Shown: positions 1 to 6,678, counted from the stretch's first letter. The stretch: DNA of 19,697 bases from JBARCX01 sp049794535 (GCA_049794535.1 JBARCX010000227.1:1-19697); one strand, 5' to 3'. Numbers and translations are program-made. Notes: generated from the letters alone by a model not told the origin.

Positions 1-821
1 GATATGAGCTGACGGTGTGGAATCGTTCGGTGGGACCTGCCGAGTCGTTGGTATCAAGTGGCGCGAAGATTGCGCGGGGCCCCGAGCAAGCCGCGCAGGG
101 CGACGTGCTGCATAGCATGCTGGCGAACGATCAGTCCGTGCGCGATGTGATCCTCGGTAGCGGTTTGCTCGATGCCATGACTCCGGGGGCGGTGCACGTA
201 AATCACACCACGATTTCGGTCGTGCTGACCAAAGAGTTGGCTGCGGAGCATACGAGACGCGGCCTGGAGTACGTCGCTGCGCCCGTGTTTGGTCGGCCGG
301 ACATGGCTGCTGCGGCAAAGCTAAACATTCTTGCCGCGGGTAAATCGGCAGCGATCGATCGCGTGCGCCCTTTGCTGATGGCGATGGGTAGCAAGGTATG
401 GCCGATGGGCGAAGCACCTGAGCATGCCAATGTGGTGAAGATTGCCGGTAACTTCATGCTGGCCGCGGCGATCGAAAGCATGGCAGAGGCCAGTGCCTTG
501 ACTCGCGCACACGGAGTGAGCGCGGCGGATTTTCTCGAGGTGATGACCAGCACTCTGTTCGCTACACCGGCGCTTCAGGGCTATGCCAAGCTGATTGCCG
601 AGCAGCGCTTTAAACCGGCCGGTTTCGCGTTGCCGCTGGGTTACAAGGATGTGGGATTGGCATTGGCGGCGGGTGATGCTGCGCGGGTACCGTTGCCGCT
701 CGCTGGCGTGGTGCGCGACAGCCTGCTTGAGGCGCTCGCGGCCGGTGATGAGGATGTGGACTGGTCGGTGATATCGCAGGTGGCCGCGCGACGTGCGCAC
801 CTTGATGAGCGCGGTTGCTGA
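1..821 (+). CDS. NAD(P)-dependent beta-hydroxyacid dehydrogenase (3-hydroxyisobutyrate dehydrogenase-like), 5' truncated by window
   Basis: The reading frame is open from base 3 (Y-E-L-T-V-W-N-R-S) and runs to TGA at 819-821. The start and the first Rossmann glycines lie outside the window, so the GTG at 15 is unlikely to be the true start. The WNRS segment is typical of the second beta strand of the NADP-binding fold in the 6-phosphogluconate/3-hydroxyisobutyrate dehydrogenase superfamily. The middle holds VNHTTIS and the APVFGRP region. The helix beginning NVVKIAGNF carries the family's catalytic lysine (codon 438-440). These enzymes reversibly oxidise short beta-hydroxy acids with NAD(P) in the cytosol; GarR, GlxR and MmsB are relatives. 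The substrate cannot be told from sequence. It converges on the yaiI-like gene with one base between the stop codons. Confidence 0.9.
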   Translation, partial: YELTVWNRSVGPAESLVSSGAKIARGPEQAAQGDVLHSMLANDQSVRDVILGSGLLDAMTPGAVHVNHTTISVVLTKELAAEHTRRGLEYVAAPVFGRPDMAAAAKLNILAAGKSAAIDRVRPLLMAMGSKVWPMGEAPEHANVVKIAGNFMLAAAIESMAEASALTRAHGVSAADFLEVMTSTLFATPALQGYAKLIAEQRFKPAGFALPLGYKDVGLALAAGDAARVPLPLAGVVRDSLLEALAAGDEDVDWSVISQVAARRAHLDERGC

Positions 822-822
822 C

Positions 823-1290
823 TTAACTTGCTCGCCGATGTTGCGTCAGCCAACGGTCCAGTTGGTTGGCGAATGCCTGCTTGTCGCGCGGGTGGAATGC
901 GGCCGGTCCCCCGGTGTCGACGCCGCTGCCGCGTAGTTCGTCTAAAAAGTTGCGCATCGACAAACGCTGCGCAATGGTCTCGGGCGTATACAGCTCGCCG
1001 CGCGGATGGATAGCCAGGGCGCCTTTTTCGATCACCAGTGCGGCGAGCGGGATGTCTTGCGTCACCACCAAATCACCGGCGGCGACGCGCTGCACGATTT
1101 CGTTATCGGCGACGTCGAAGCCGCTAGGGACTTGTACGGAGCGGATGTAGCGAGACGGCGGTGTGCGCAGATATTGATTGGCGACCAAGGTCACGTGTAC
1201 CTGTTCGCGTTCGGCGGCGCGGAACAAAATTTCCTTGATCGCCACCGGGCATGCGTCGGCATCAACCCAGATTTGCGCTTCTGCGCTCAC
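823..1290 (-). CDS. yaiI: YaiI/YqxD (UPF0178) family protein
   Basis: This 155-residue protein matches the YaiI/YqxD family in length and in its conserved N-terminus I-W-V-D-A-D-A-C-P. The pattern of acidic residues (D in VDADAC, the later DNEIV, and TQDIPLAAL) resembles PIN-like nuclease folds, but no activity is established for the family. The start is GTG at 1290-1288. It overlaps the stop of the upstream phzF-like gene as GTGA, so translation is probably coupled. A longer open frame extends to 1578, but that part lies inside the phzF-like gene and is arginine-rich noise. The family assignment is secure; the biochemical role is unknown. Confidence 0.9.
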   Translation of the reverse strand: MSAEAQIWVDADACPVAIKEILFRAAEREQVHVTLVANQYLRTPPSRYIRSVQVPSGFDVADNEIVQRVAAGDLVVTQDIPLAALVIEKGALAIHPRGELYTPETIAQRLSMRNFLDELRGSGVDTGGPAAFHPRDKQAFANQLDRWLTQHRRAS

Positions 1291-2168
1291 ATATCGTTCC
1301 AGCGCAGGTTGCCGTCGATCACGGTGTGCGTGCGGCCACCAATCCAGATCGTTTCGCCCGCGATATGCGCGATAAGGCACGCATCGTGACCCATCTCGCG
1401 GCCTTGGCTCACGGCATAGCCATTGGCGAGTGAGCCGTGTGGCTCGGCTTGGGCGATGTACGCGGCGATCAATCCGTTCGCCGCGCCGGAGGCCGGGTCT
1501 TCGACAATGCCTACGCCCGCAGGGAAGGCGCGCACGACAAGCTGGTAATCCGGGTGCGTGCTGCGTGCGAATGCACACAGGCCCATGCTGTCGCTCGCTT
1601 TCGCCAATGCACCGATGGCACCGTGATCAGGCTGCCATGCGCGCAGGCTTGCCTCGTCGGCGCATTCGGCCAGCCACCAACGGCGGCCACCATCGACGAG
1701 TGCCGGCGGAAGTAGGCCAAGGTCAATACCACTGAGCGCTGCTGGCAGCAGAGGGTGTGCCTCCTGGCCGGTTTGCAGTACGCGTTCGCCGGGGGATTGC
1801 AGCAGCAGTGTGCGCTGCGCGCCTTCACCTTCCACGCGGATAGGTAGCACGCCCGCACCGCATTCCTGCCACAGCAGACCATCGTGAGGCACGGCCAAGC
1901 CACATTCGAGCACGGCATGCGCGCTGCCAATGCTGGGATGACCGGCGAACGGTATCTCTTTGTGCGGGGTGAATATCCGCACGCGGTAGCTGGCCTTCGG
2001 GTCAGTCGGTGGCAGCAGGTAGGTGGTTTCGACCAGGTCAGTCCAGCGTGCGAAGCGCTGCATCTGCGCCTCGCTCCAGCCGGTAGCGTTGGTAACCACG
2101 CCAAGGTGGTTGCCACCACCGTAGCTGGCGGCAAATACGTCCAGGTGCAGATAACGGATCGGTTTCAT
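1287..2168 (-). CDS. PhzF family isomerase/epimerase-like protein
   Basis: A 293-residue protein of the PhzF / diaminopimelate-epimerase-like fold. Visible family motifs are LDVF near residue 9, GGGNHLGVV at 17-25, the catalytic glutamate in VETTY (E47, equivalent to PhzF E45), the IFTPHKEIPFAGHP segment with H77, and EDPASGAANG in the second half. Phenazine PhzF isomerises trans-2,3-dihydro-3-hydroxyanthranilate. Most homologues, including this one, occur without phenazine genes and have unknown substrates, so phenazine synthesis should not be inferred. It is the first gene of a two-gene unit with the yaiI-like gene (GTGA overlap). A strong sigma70-like promoter lies upstream at 2208-2237. 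Confidence 0.92.
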   Translation of the reverse strand: MKPIRYLHLDVFAASYGGGNHLGVVTNATGWSEAQMQRFARWTDLVETTYLLPPTDPKASYRVRIFTPHKEIPFAGHPSIGSAHAVLECGLAVPHDGLLWQECGAGVLPIRVEGEGAQRTLLLQSPGERVLQTGQEAHPLLPAALSGIDLGLLPPALVDGGRRWWLAECADEASLRAWQPDHGAIGALAKASDSMGLCAFARSTHPDYQLVVRAFPAGVGIVEDPASGAANGLIAAYIAQAEPHGSLANGYAVSQGREMGHDACLIAHIAGETIWIGGRTHTVIDGNLRWNDM

Positions 2169-2207
2169 ACTGCTCGGCAGGCGGCCGGAGCCGCGCGGGG
2201 ATCGCGC

Positions 2208-2237
2208 ATTCTAGCGGTCGACAAGTTGTTGTGTGAA
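2208..2237 (-). promoter_or_regulatory. Predicted sigma70-type promoter of the phzF-like/yaiI pair
   Basis: On the minus strand TTCACA (2237-2232, 5 of 6 match to TTGACA) is followed after 18 bp by TAGAAT (2213-2208, 5 of 6 match to TATAAT). Transcription would start near 2201, about 33 bp before the phzF-like ATG. It lies in the 111-bp divergent gap shared with the rhomboid gene. It is a pattern match only. Confidence 0.55.
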
Positions 2238-2279
2238 CGCCAAGATGCGTCAATTCCAAACTATTGTCGGAATCGTCAT

Positions 2280-2888
2280 ATGCCGCTCAGCCTCATCATC
2301 ATCCTGGCCATCACCTGCATCGTCTCGTTCATGGCGTTCAACAACAGCCGATTGATGAACGACCTGATCCTGTGGCCACCCGCGATCGAGCGCCAACGCG
2401 AGTACTACCGGTTGCTGACCTATGGCGTAGTGCATGCCGACGGCTCCCATTTGTTGTTCAACATGCTCACGCTGTACTTCTTCGGTCGCCAGATGGCACC
2501 GTTCTATGAATCACAGCTGGGCATGTTCGGGTTTGTGCTGTTCTACCTGGGTGGCCTGCTGGTTTCGATCCTGCCCACTTATCTGAAGAACCGGAACAAC
2601 CCGAATTACCGCAGCCTGGGTGCATCCGGCGCGGTATCGGCGGTGCTGTTTGCCTACATCCTGATGGCGCCGTGGTCGCGGATCATTGTGTTTGTGATTC
2701 CGATGCCGGCGATCATCTACGCCGTGCTGTACACGGGTTATTCGATCTACATGGATCGAAGTGGGCGTGGCAACATCAATCACAGCGCACATCTGTGGGG
2801 TGCCGCGTACGGCGTGGTGTTCACAGTGTTGATGAATCCGCGAGTGCTGCCGCATTTTCTCAATGCGCTGTCGCAGCCGAGTTTCTAA
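2280..2888 (+). CDS. Rhomboid family intramembrane serine protease
   Basis: A 202-residue membrane protein with six predicted transmembrane segments, roughly residues 3-20, 57-70, 82-99, 113-131, 134-157 and 170-186. The rhomboid hallmarks are all present: HLLFN (H57, N61) on the second segment as in GlpG, the nucleophile S116 in GASG at the start of the fourth, and the general base H171 in AHLWGAAYG on the sixth. Rhomboids cut transmembrane substrates within the inner membrane; the substrate is not predictable. ATG 2280 is chosen because the protein begins directly with the first membrane helix. The same frame is open upstream to 1884, but that part is antisense to the phzF-like gene. The Shine-Dalgarno sequence is weak (GGAA). 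It is divergent from the phzF-like gene. Confidence 0.93.
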   Translation: MPLSLIIILAITCIVSFMAFNNSRLMNDLILWPPAIERQREYYRLLTYGVVHADGSHLLFNMLTLYFFGRQMAPFYESQLGMFGFVLFYLGGLLVSILPTYLKNRNNPNYRSLGASGAVSAVLFAYILMAPWSRIIVFVIPMPAIIYAVLYTGYSIYMDRSGRGNINHSAHLWGAAYGVVFTVLMNPRVLPHFLNALSQPSF

Positions 2889-2911
2889 GAATCTGTTCAC
2901 GATCTTTGCGT

Positions 2912-2939
2912 GGCCTGCACCTGACGATATGCACAGGCC
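2912..2939. terminator. Weak hairpin downstream of the rhomboid gene
   Basis: GGCCTG (2912-2917) pairs with CAGGCC (2934-2939), 24 bases after the rhomboid stop. There is no T-tract, so it is at best an inefficient or Rho-assisted terminator. Confidence 0.3.
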
Positions 2940-3027
2940 CTGCCTCATATTCGTGGAGTACGCTCATCTTTGAGTCATCAAGGCGGTGCTAATGCTGGGC
3001 CGCCTACAACCGCAGGAGTAAGCACGC

Positions 3028-3810
3028 ATGGCAATGACACGCAAGTCGGCCGCGAAGAAGTCCGCGGCCAAAAAAGCAGCTCCACGCAAGAGTGCGGCTA
3101 AGAAGCCGGTCGTTAAAAAAGCCAAGGCCAAAAAGGCTGTGGCGAAGAAGACAGTCGCTAAGAAAGCCGCGGTAAAAAAGACGACAGCCAAAAAGGCTGC
3201 AGTGAAAAAGGTCGTGGCGCGAAAGGCAGCATCGAAGAAAGCGCCTGTAAAGAAAGCGTCTGTAAAGAAAGCTGCGCCTAAGAAGGTTGCAAGCAGGAAA
3301 TCTGTGGCAAAGAAAGCCACCGCAAAGAAAGCCTCGGCAAAGAAGTCGACCGCTCGTAAGTCAGTCGCCAAGAAGGTCGTTGCACGCAAGGCGACGAAAA
3401 AGACCGCAGTTCGTAAGCCTGGCGTAAAGAAAGTCGCCGCACGTAAGGCGCCAGCCAAGAAGGTGGTGGCCAAGAAAGCCGCCACCAAGAAAGTGACCGC
3501 ACCAAAGAAGGTCGCAAGTCGCCGTCCCATGCATACATCGGCGGATGCTCGAACTGAAGCGCCGACGATCACGCAGCCTTCGAAGTCGACGATCAGTCCG
3601 GAAGAAGCCGTAGCGCATATCCAGGCATTGCTGGATGCGAAGCACGAACGTGAGCGGCAGGGGCCGAGTTGGCCGGGCGCGACACAGCCAGTGCCGCATC
3701 ACGATGCCGAAGCGCATCTGCCGCCGCACTCCAGCCTGAGCGGTGAAGCGGCATCGATGCACAGCTTGGCGCATGCTCGTGGTGAACAGGGTAAGCACGG
3801 CAAGGGCTAA
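3028..3810 (+). CDS. Alanine/lysine-rich histone H1-like protein
   Basis: A 260-residue protein. Residues 1 to about 166 are almost entirely Ala, Lys, Val, Arg, Ser and Thr in irregular short repeats of the AAKK, VAKK and KKAAVKK type. This resembles eukaryotic histone H1 tails, chlamydial Hc2, Bordetella BpH1 and Pseudomonas AlgP/PhaF tails. Such tails bind DNA or polyphosphate non-specifically and usually sit in the nucleoid. From M168 the composition changes to an acidic, His- and Pro-containing tail with one possible short amphipathic helix (EEAVAHIQALLDAKHERERQG). No folded domain is recognised. A good AGGAG (3014-3018) stands 9 bases before ATG 3028. The Lys codons mix AAA and AAG, so the repeat has diverged and is not a recent expansion. 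The exact role is unknown; nucleoid compaction or gene regulation is inference. Confidence 0.85.
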   Translation: MAMTRKSAAKKSAAKKAAPRKSAAKKPVVKKAKAKKAVAKKTVAKKAAVKKTTAKKAAVKKVVARKAASKKAPVKKASVKKAAPKKVASRKSVAKKATAKKASAKKSTARKSVAKKVVARKATKKTAVRKPGVKKVAARKAPAKKVVAKKAATKKVTAPKKVASRRPMHTSADARTEAPTITQPSKSTISPEEAVAHIQALLDAKHERERQGPSWPGATQPVPHHDAEAHLPPHSSLSGEAASMHSLAHARGEQGKHGKG

Positions 3811-3827
3811 CGGCTTTCATCTTTCGT

Positions 3828-3849
3828 GATGTGAGATCGCGATGTGAGA
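3828..3849. repeat. Two direct copies of GATGTGAGA
   Basis: GATGTGAGA occurs at 3828-3836 and 3841-3849, a 13-bp period, just after the histone-like gene. The core TGTGA resembles a CRP/Clp half-site, but the copies are direct rather than inverted. The function is unknown. Confidence 0.4.
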
Positions 3850-3858
3850 AAATGTCGG

Positions 3859-3882
3859 ACTGGCGGATAAATGTCCGCCAGT
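3859..3882. terminator. Perfect 9-bp hairpin between the histone-like and lipoprotein genes
   Basis: ACTGGCGGA (3859-3867), a six-base loop TAAATG and TCCGCCAGT (3874-3882) form a perfect inverted repeat 49 bases after the histone-like stop. No T-tract follows, so it could be a Rho-independent-like block, an mRNA-stabilising 3' end or an operator. Confidence 0.4.
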
Positions 3883-3890
3883 AGTGCGGT

Positions 3891-3927
3891 GCACGCTGGG
3901 GCTACTCCAGCGTTAAGGCTAGCGTGC
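3891..3927 (+). promoter_or_regulatory. Alternative hairpins in the leader of the Gly/Tyr-rich lipoprotein gene
   Basis: ACGCTGG (3893-3899) can pair with CCAGCGT (3907-3913), while the overlapping GCACGCT (3891-3897) can pair with AGCGTGC (3921-3927). The two structures exclude each other. Further down, CTCC (3935-3938) can pair with the GGAG Shine-Dalgarno (3944-3947). These are sequence complementarities only. Confidence 0.3.
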
Positions 3928-3955
3928 AACCGTACTCCTCAGTGGAGAGAGTGTT

Positions 3956-4351
3956 ATGAAACGTCCGATGATGAAACGCCTGCTTGCAGGGCTGGTCCTG
4001 GCGGCCGCCACTGCCATGTTGTCCGGTTGTTATATCCAGCCGGGTTACGGCTATGTGCAAAGCAACGGCTACGCGGGCGATGCTTATTACGGCAGCGGCC
4101 CTGCCGTGGTCTACAACAGTGGTTACTACAACGGCTACTACTACGGCGCCCCCTGGGGCTACGGTGGTTACGGCTATTACGGCTACGGTTGTTGCTGGGC
4201 ACCGGGTCTGGTAGTCGGCGGCGGATGGTACGGCGGTCGTTACTATCGCGGTGGCTACTACCGGGGCGGGCGCCCTAACGGTTGGCATGGGTCCTCCTCG
4301 GGGGGCGGTCACGCCTGGCACGGCAGTGGTGGGCATGCCTGGGGTCATTGA
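3956..4351 (+). CDS. Glycine/tyrosine-rich exported lipoprotein
   Basis: A 131-residue protein with a lipoprotein signal: a basic N-terminus (KRPMMKR), a hydrophobic stretch to about residue 21 and lipobox L22-S23-G24-C25. The mature part is low complexity, dominated by Gly and Tyr (YYNGYYYGAP, GYGGYGYYGYG, GGYYRGGR), and ends in a Gly/Ser/His segment (GHAWHGSGGHAWGH). No domain is recognised. Similar short Gly/Tyr-rich lipoproteins are common in Proteobacteria without known function; a surface or envelope-stress role is possible. A GGAG Shine-Dalgarno (3944-3947) stands about 8 bases before the ATG. A second lipoprotein gene follows 48 bases later and may be co-transcribed. Confidence 0.85.
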   Translation: MKRPMMKRLLAGLVLAAATAMLSGCYIQPGYGYVQSNGYAGDAYYGSGPAVVYNSGYYNGYYYGAPWGYGGYGYYGYGCCWAPGLVVGGGWYGGRYYRGGYYRGGRPNGWHGSSSGGGHAWHGSGGHAWGH

Positions 4352-4399
4352 TACCGGGGCCACTGATATCGCAGTAGGAGCTTGCGGCAGAATGGCTGC

Positions 4400-5512
4400 A
4401 TGACACGCACCCGGCATCCATTGCGCCAACGCAACTCCATAAGGTTTATCTCGACAAGGCTCATCGCATGTATCGCGATGGGCCTTCTGCTGTCCGCCTG
4501 CGTGAATCTGCGTTACTACGCGCATGTCACCCATGGCGAGAGTCAGTTGCTACTGCACCGACGTGCGGTGAACCAGGTGGTGAGCGATCCGGCCACGGAT
4601 CCTAAGCTGGCGACGCGGCTGGGTCTGTCGCAGCAAGCCCGGCGCTTTGCCTCACGGCAACTGGGGCTACCGGATAATCGCAGTTATACCTACTACGTGA
4701 ATCTGCACCGGCCGTATGTGGTGTGGAACGTGTTTGCTACGCCGCGCTACTCCGTGGCAGCGATTCAGCATTGCTTCCCCATCGCAGGTTGCGTGGCTTA
4801 CCGAGGCTGGTTCGACGAAGCCAAGGCTCAGGCAGATGCCGCCAAGCTGCGCGCGCAAGGCGACGATGTCGATATCGGCGGCGTGCCGGCGTACTCCACC
4901 CTGGGCTGGTTCGCCGATCCGATACTTTCCAGCATGCTGCGTTGGGATGACGACGAACTGGCCAGCACGATCTTCCACGAGTTGGCGCACCAGCTGATCT
5001 ATGTGAAGGACGACACGGCGTTCAACGAATCTTTCGCGACTTTCGTGCAGACACAGGGTTTGCGCGAGTGGCGTCTTTCACGCGGTCTGCCGCCGGATGA
5101 CAGCCAGTCACAGGCGATGGACGACGGTTTCACCCAGTTGGTGCTGGATCTACGTGATCAGTTGAAGAAGCTATATGCCAGTGGCGTCGACGAACCGGCC
5201 ATGGCTACGGGTAAGCAGGCCGAGATCGAGGCCTTCCGCACGCATTACGCGCAATGGCGTGATACGCATTGGCCGAAAGACCATCGTTACGATGCCTGGG
5301 TGGCTGCACCGATCAACAACGCGCGATTGCTGCCATTTGGCCTGTACGACCAGTGGACCCCGGCGTTTGCCGAGTTGTTTAGGCAGAGTGGGCAGCAATG
5401 GCCAGCGTTCTACGACCGTGTGCGTGCGCTGGGGCGCGAGCCCAAAGCGGCGCGGGACCAGTCGCTGCAGGCCATGCTGGATAAGACTGTCGCGGACAAG
5501 CCGTTGGAGTGA
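4400..5512 (+). CDS. Lipoprotein zinc metallopeptidase, putative aminopeptidase (PF10023-like)
   Basis: A 370-residue protein. The N-terminus is basic with a hydrophobic core and lipobox L31-S32-A33-C34, so it should be membrane-anchored in the periplasm. The zinc motif H193-E194-L195-A196-H197 is followed by E210 in FNESFATFV, a plausible gluzincin-type third ligand. The sequence fits the putative aminopeptidase family (COG4324, PF10023, formerly DUF2265), including NLRYYAHVTHGE after the lipobox and DPILSSML before the zinc motif. ATG 4400 is chosen. An in-frame TTG at 4382 is less likely because GTAGGAG (4374-4380) is only one base from it, but that same Shine-Dalgarno is far from 4400, so the start is uncertain. 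Convergent with the cytochrome gene four bases on. Confidence 0.85.
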   Translation: MTRTRHPLRQRNSIRFISTRLIACIAMGLLLSACVNLRYYAHVTHGESQLLLHRRAVNQVVSDPATDPKLATRLGLSQQARRFASRQLGLPDNRSYTYYVNLHRPYVVWNVFATPRYSVAAIQHCFPIAGCVAYRGWFDEAKAQADAAKLRAQGDDVDIGGVPAYSTLGWFADPILSSMLRWDDDELASTIFHELAHQLIYVKDDTAFNESFATFVQTQGLREWRLSRGLPPDDSQSQAMDDGFTQLVLDLRDQLKKLYASGVDEPAMATGKQAEIEAFRTHYAQWRDTHWPKDHRYDAWVAAPINNARLLPFGLYDQWTPAFAELFRQSGQQWPAFYDRVRALGREPKAARDQSLQAMLDKTVADKPLE

Positions 5513-5516
5513 TGGG

Positions 5517-6335
5517 CTAGTTCGTGACCTTATGCGTCGCCATGTATTTCAGGTAAGCGAGTAGGGCATCGAGATCCGCATCAGATAACGATTCCTGCGT
5601 TGGGAATCCCTGCATTTTTGCCTCCGGCCAGCGGCGCAGCGATTGAGGGTTGCGGATATAGGCGCGCAGCAGATCCGCACGCAGGTATTCGGTCGGGCTG
5701 TAAGGAATGTTGAGGTCCGGACCCAGGCGTGAATCGCCCTGGTCATTGAGCGTATGGCAGGCGAAGCAGGTGCGCTGGAATACCGCGAAGCCCTGCCGTA
5801 CGTCGCTGTCCGATGGCAGGGAAGGGGCCGGCACAATGGCTGGGAAGCGCGCGGCGACGCTGGTCATCATGCGGATAGTGACGAGTTGGTAGGGCCACTG
5901 CTCCGGGCTAATGCCGGCGGCGTCTGGGTGCGTCCACACGACATAGAACGGGCCAGCGCCTGCCTTGTTCTCGGCCAATGGTGGCCAGGGATGGGCAGGG
6001 TCTTCGACAGCCAGCCAGGCTTCGGAGCCACGCTGGTTGAGGATGACCTCGGCGGGGATCTCTGCACTAAAACCATCGGACGCGACGAACTGCAGGTGGT
6101 CACCCGGCGCAATGCCTGCGAGCAGCGCCTTGAGCGGCACCGCGCGGTAATGCATCGTTTGCTTGAACGCCACGTCGCCCGGCACCGTGATGGTGCGGGC
6201 ATCCTTGCGCTGTAACAGCGTTTCGGTGCGATAGACGATGACGCCACGCCCAAGATCGACCTTCAACTCGGCGGCTGATGCAGGCACCACGAGGCTTGCA
6301 ACGAGCAGGCACAGGCAACCGAGTAGCAGTCTCAT
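5517..6335 (-). CDS. Exported monohaem cytochrome c with sulfite-oxidase-like N-terminal domain
   Basis: A 272-residue protein with a signal peptide ending about residue 21-22 (PASAA-E). Residues 23 to about 165 resemble the sulfite-oxidase/YedY-type molybdopterin fold (AVPLKALLAGI, GDHLQFVASDGFSAEIP, PYQLVTIRM). They contain no cysteine, so the usual molybdenum thiolate ligand is absent. A C-terminal cytochrome c domain carries C190-F191-A192-C193-H194 and a likely axial M241 in AKMQGFP. The protein should act in the periplasm as an electron carrier or partner of an oxidoreductase. A GGAG Shine-Dalgarno lies just upstream of the ATG. It is monocistronic by layout, with convergent and divergent neighbours. 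The cytochrome assignment is firm; the N-terminal assignment is from motif recall. Confidence 0.85.
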   Translation of the reverse strand: MRLLLGCLCLLVASLVVPASAAELKVDLGRGVIVYRTETLLQRKDARTITVPGDVAFKQTMHYRAVPLKALLAGIAPGDHLQFVASDGFSAEIPAEVILNQRGSEAWLAVEDPAHPWPPLAENKAGAGPFYVVWTHPDAAGISPEQWPYQLVTIRMMTSVAARFPAIVPAPSLPSDSDVRQGFAVFQRTCFACHTLNDQGDSRLGPDLNIPYSPTEYLRADLLRAYIRNPQSLRRWPEAKMQGFPTQESLSDADLDALLAYLKYMATHKVTN

Positions 6336-6517
6336 CGTGTTCTCCGGCAGGGGAGTCAGCAGTCTAGGGCCGAACTTGGACCCTGGGCAGCGGGCGAGCA
6401 GGCCCCCTAGCCGGGAGAGCAGAGCCCTGTTCCTGGGCGTGCGATAGCGCTTGATGACCGGTTTGAAGCCATTCCGGCGTCGATGTCAGAAAGCTATCTG
6501 CAAGCTGAACGGTTCGC
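6336..6517. other. Non-coding stretch, nothing recognised
   Basis: This is the first part of the 487-bp gap between the cytochrome and pncB. Short open frames exist on both strands, but none has family-like sequence or a convincing ribosome site. It probably contains the cytochrome promoter. Confidence 0.5.
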
Positions 6518-6547
6518 TTGAACTTTCGATCTGCTGACCACACTAAT
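6518..6547 (+). promoter_or_regulatory. Candidate promoter for an intergenic small RNA
   Basis: TTGAAC (6518-6523) and ACTAAT (6542-6547) are separated by 18 bp, each matching 4 of 6 consensus bases. The start would be near 6554, immediately before the first of four hairpins. Taken alone the match is modest; its position relative to the structured region is what supports it. Confidence 0.4.
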
Positions 6548-6553
6548 GACTCG

Positions 6554-6678
6554 TATCGCCGTGATGGCGACAAGAAGTGGCGCAGCTGTAACGTGCCACT
6601 GAGGGGTCGGCCTCTCCTCCCCTGGACGCCTGACCTGACAAAGCCCCGACCATCCCTCCCCTGATGGTCGGGGTTTTT
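6554..6678 (+). ncRNA. Candidate small RNA with C-rich loops (about 125 nt)
   Basis: Four successive hairpins can be drawn between the candidate promoter and a strong terminator. Hairpin 1: TCGCC (6556-6560) with GGCGA (6566-6570). Hairpin 2: AGTGGC (6576-6581) with GCCACT (6595-6600). Hairpin 3: GGTC plus GGC (6605-6611) with GCC and GACC (6628-6635), one base bulged. Hairpin 4 is the terminator at 6644-6673. The 9-mer CCTCCCCTG occurs at 6616-6624, in the predicted loop of hairpin 3, and at 6655-6663, covering the loop of hairpin 4. C-rich loops let sRNAs pair with G-rich ribosome-binding sites. No open reading frame of note lies in the interval. Hairpin 3 has a competitor, AGGGG (6602-6606) with CCCCT (6619-6623), which would hide one C-rich motif. 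It could instead be a pncB leader. Confidence 0.5.
6644..6678 (+). terminator. Strong intrinsic terminator upstream of pncB
   Basis: CCCCGACCATC (6644-6654), an 8-base loop CCTCCCCT and GATGGTCGGGG (6663-6673) form a perfect 11-bp stem followed by TTTTT (6674-6678). It acts on the plus strand, yet no plus-strand protein gene lies between 5512 and it. GGTCGG (6605-6610) could pair with CCGACC (6646-6651) as a weak competing structure. Confidence 0.85.

Noticed and set aside
1287..2168. Evidence for a phenazine pathway
   Set aside because: Only a PhzF-family protein is present; no other phz genes are nearby, and most PhzF homologues are not phenazine enzymes.
1884..2279. Upstream extension of the rhomboid frame
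   Set aside because: It is antisense to the phzF-like gene and lacks rhomboid similarity; the true protein starts at 2280 with its first membrane helix.
2964..3572. Minus-strand open frame of 202 residues, Phe/Ala/Leu-rich, looking like a membrane protein
   Set aside because: It is exactly antisense to the Lys/Ala-rich repeats: Lys codons read backwards give Phe and Leu. The plus-strand gene has a good ribosome site.
6364..6573. Small minus-strand open frame of 69 residues in the cytochrome-pncB gap
   Set aside because: No good start context, no recognisable sequence, and it overlaps the candidate sRNA promoter.
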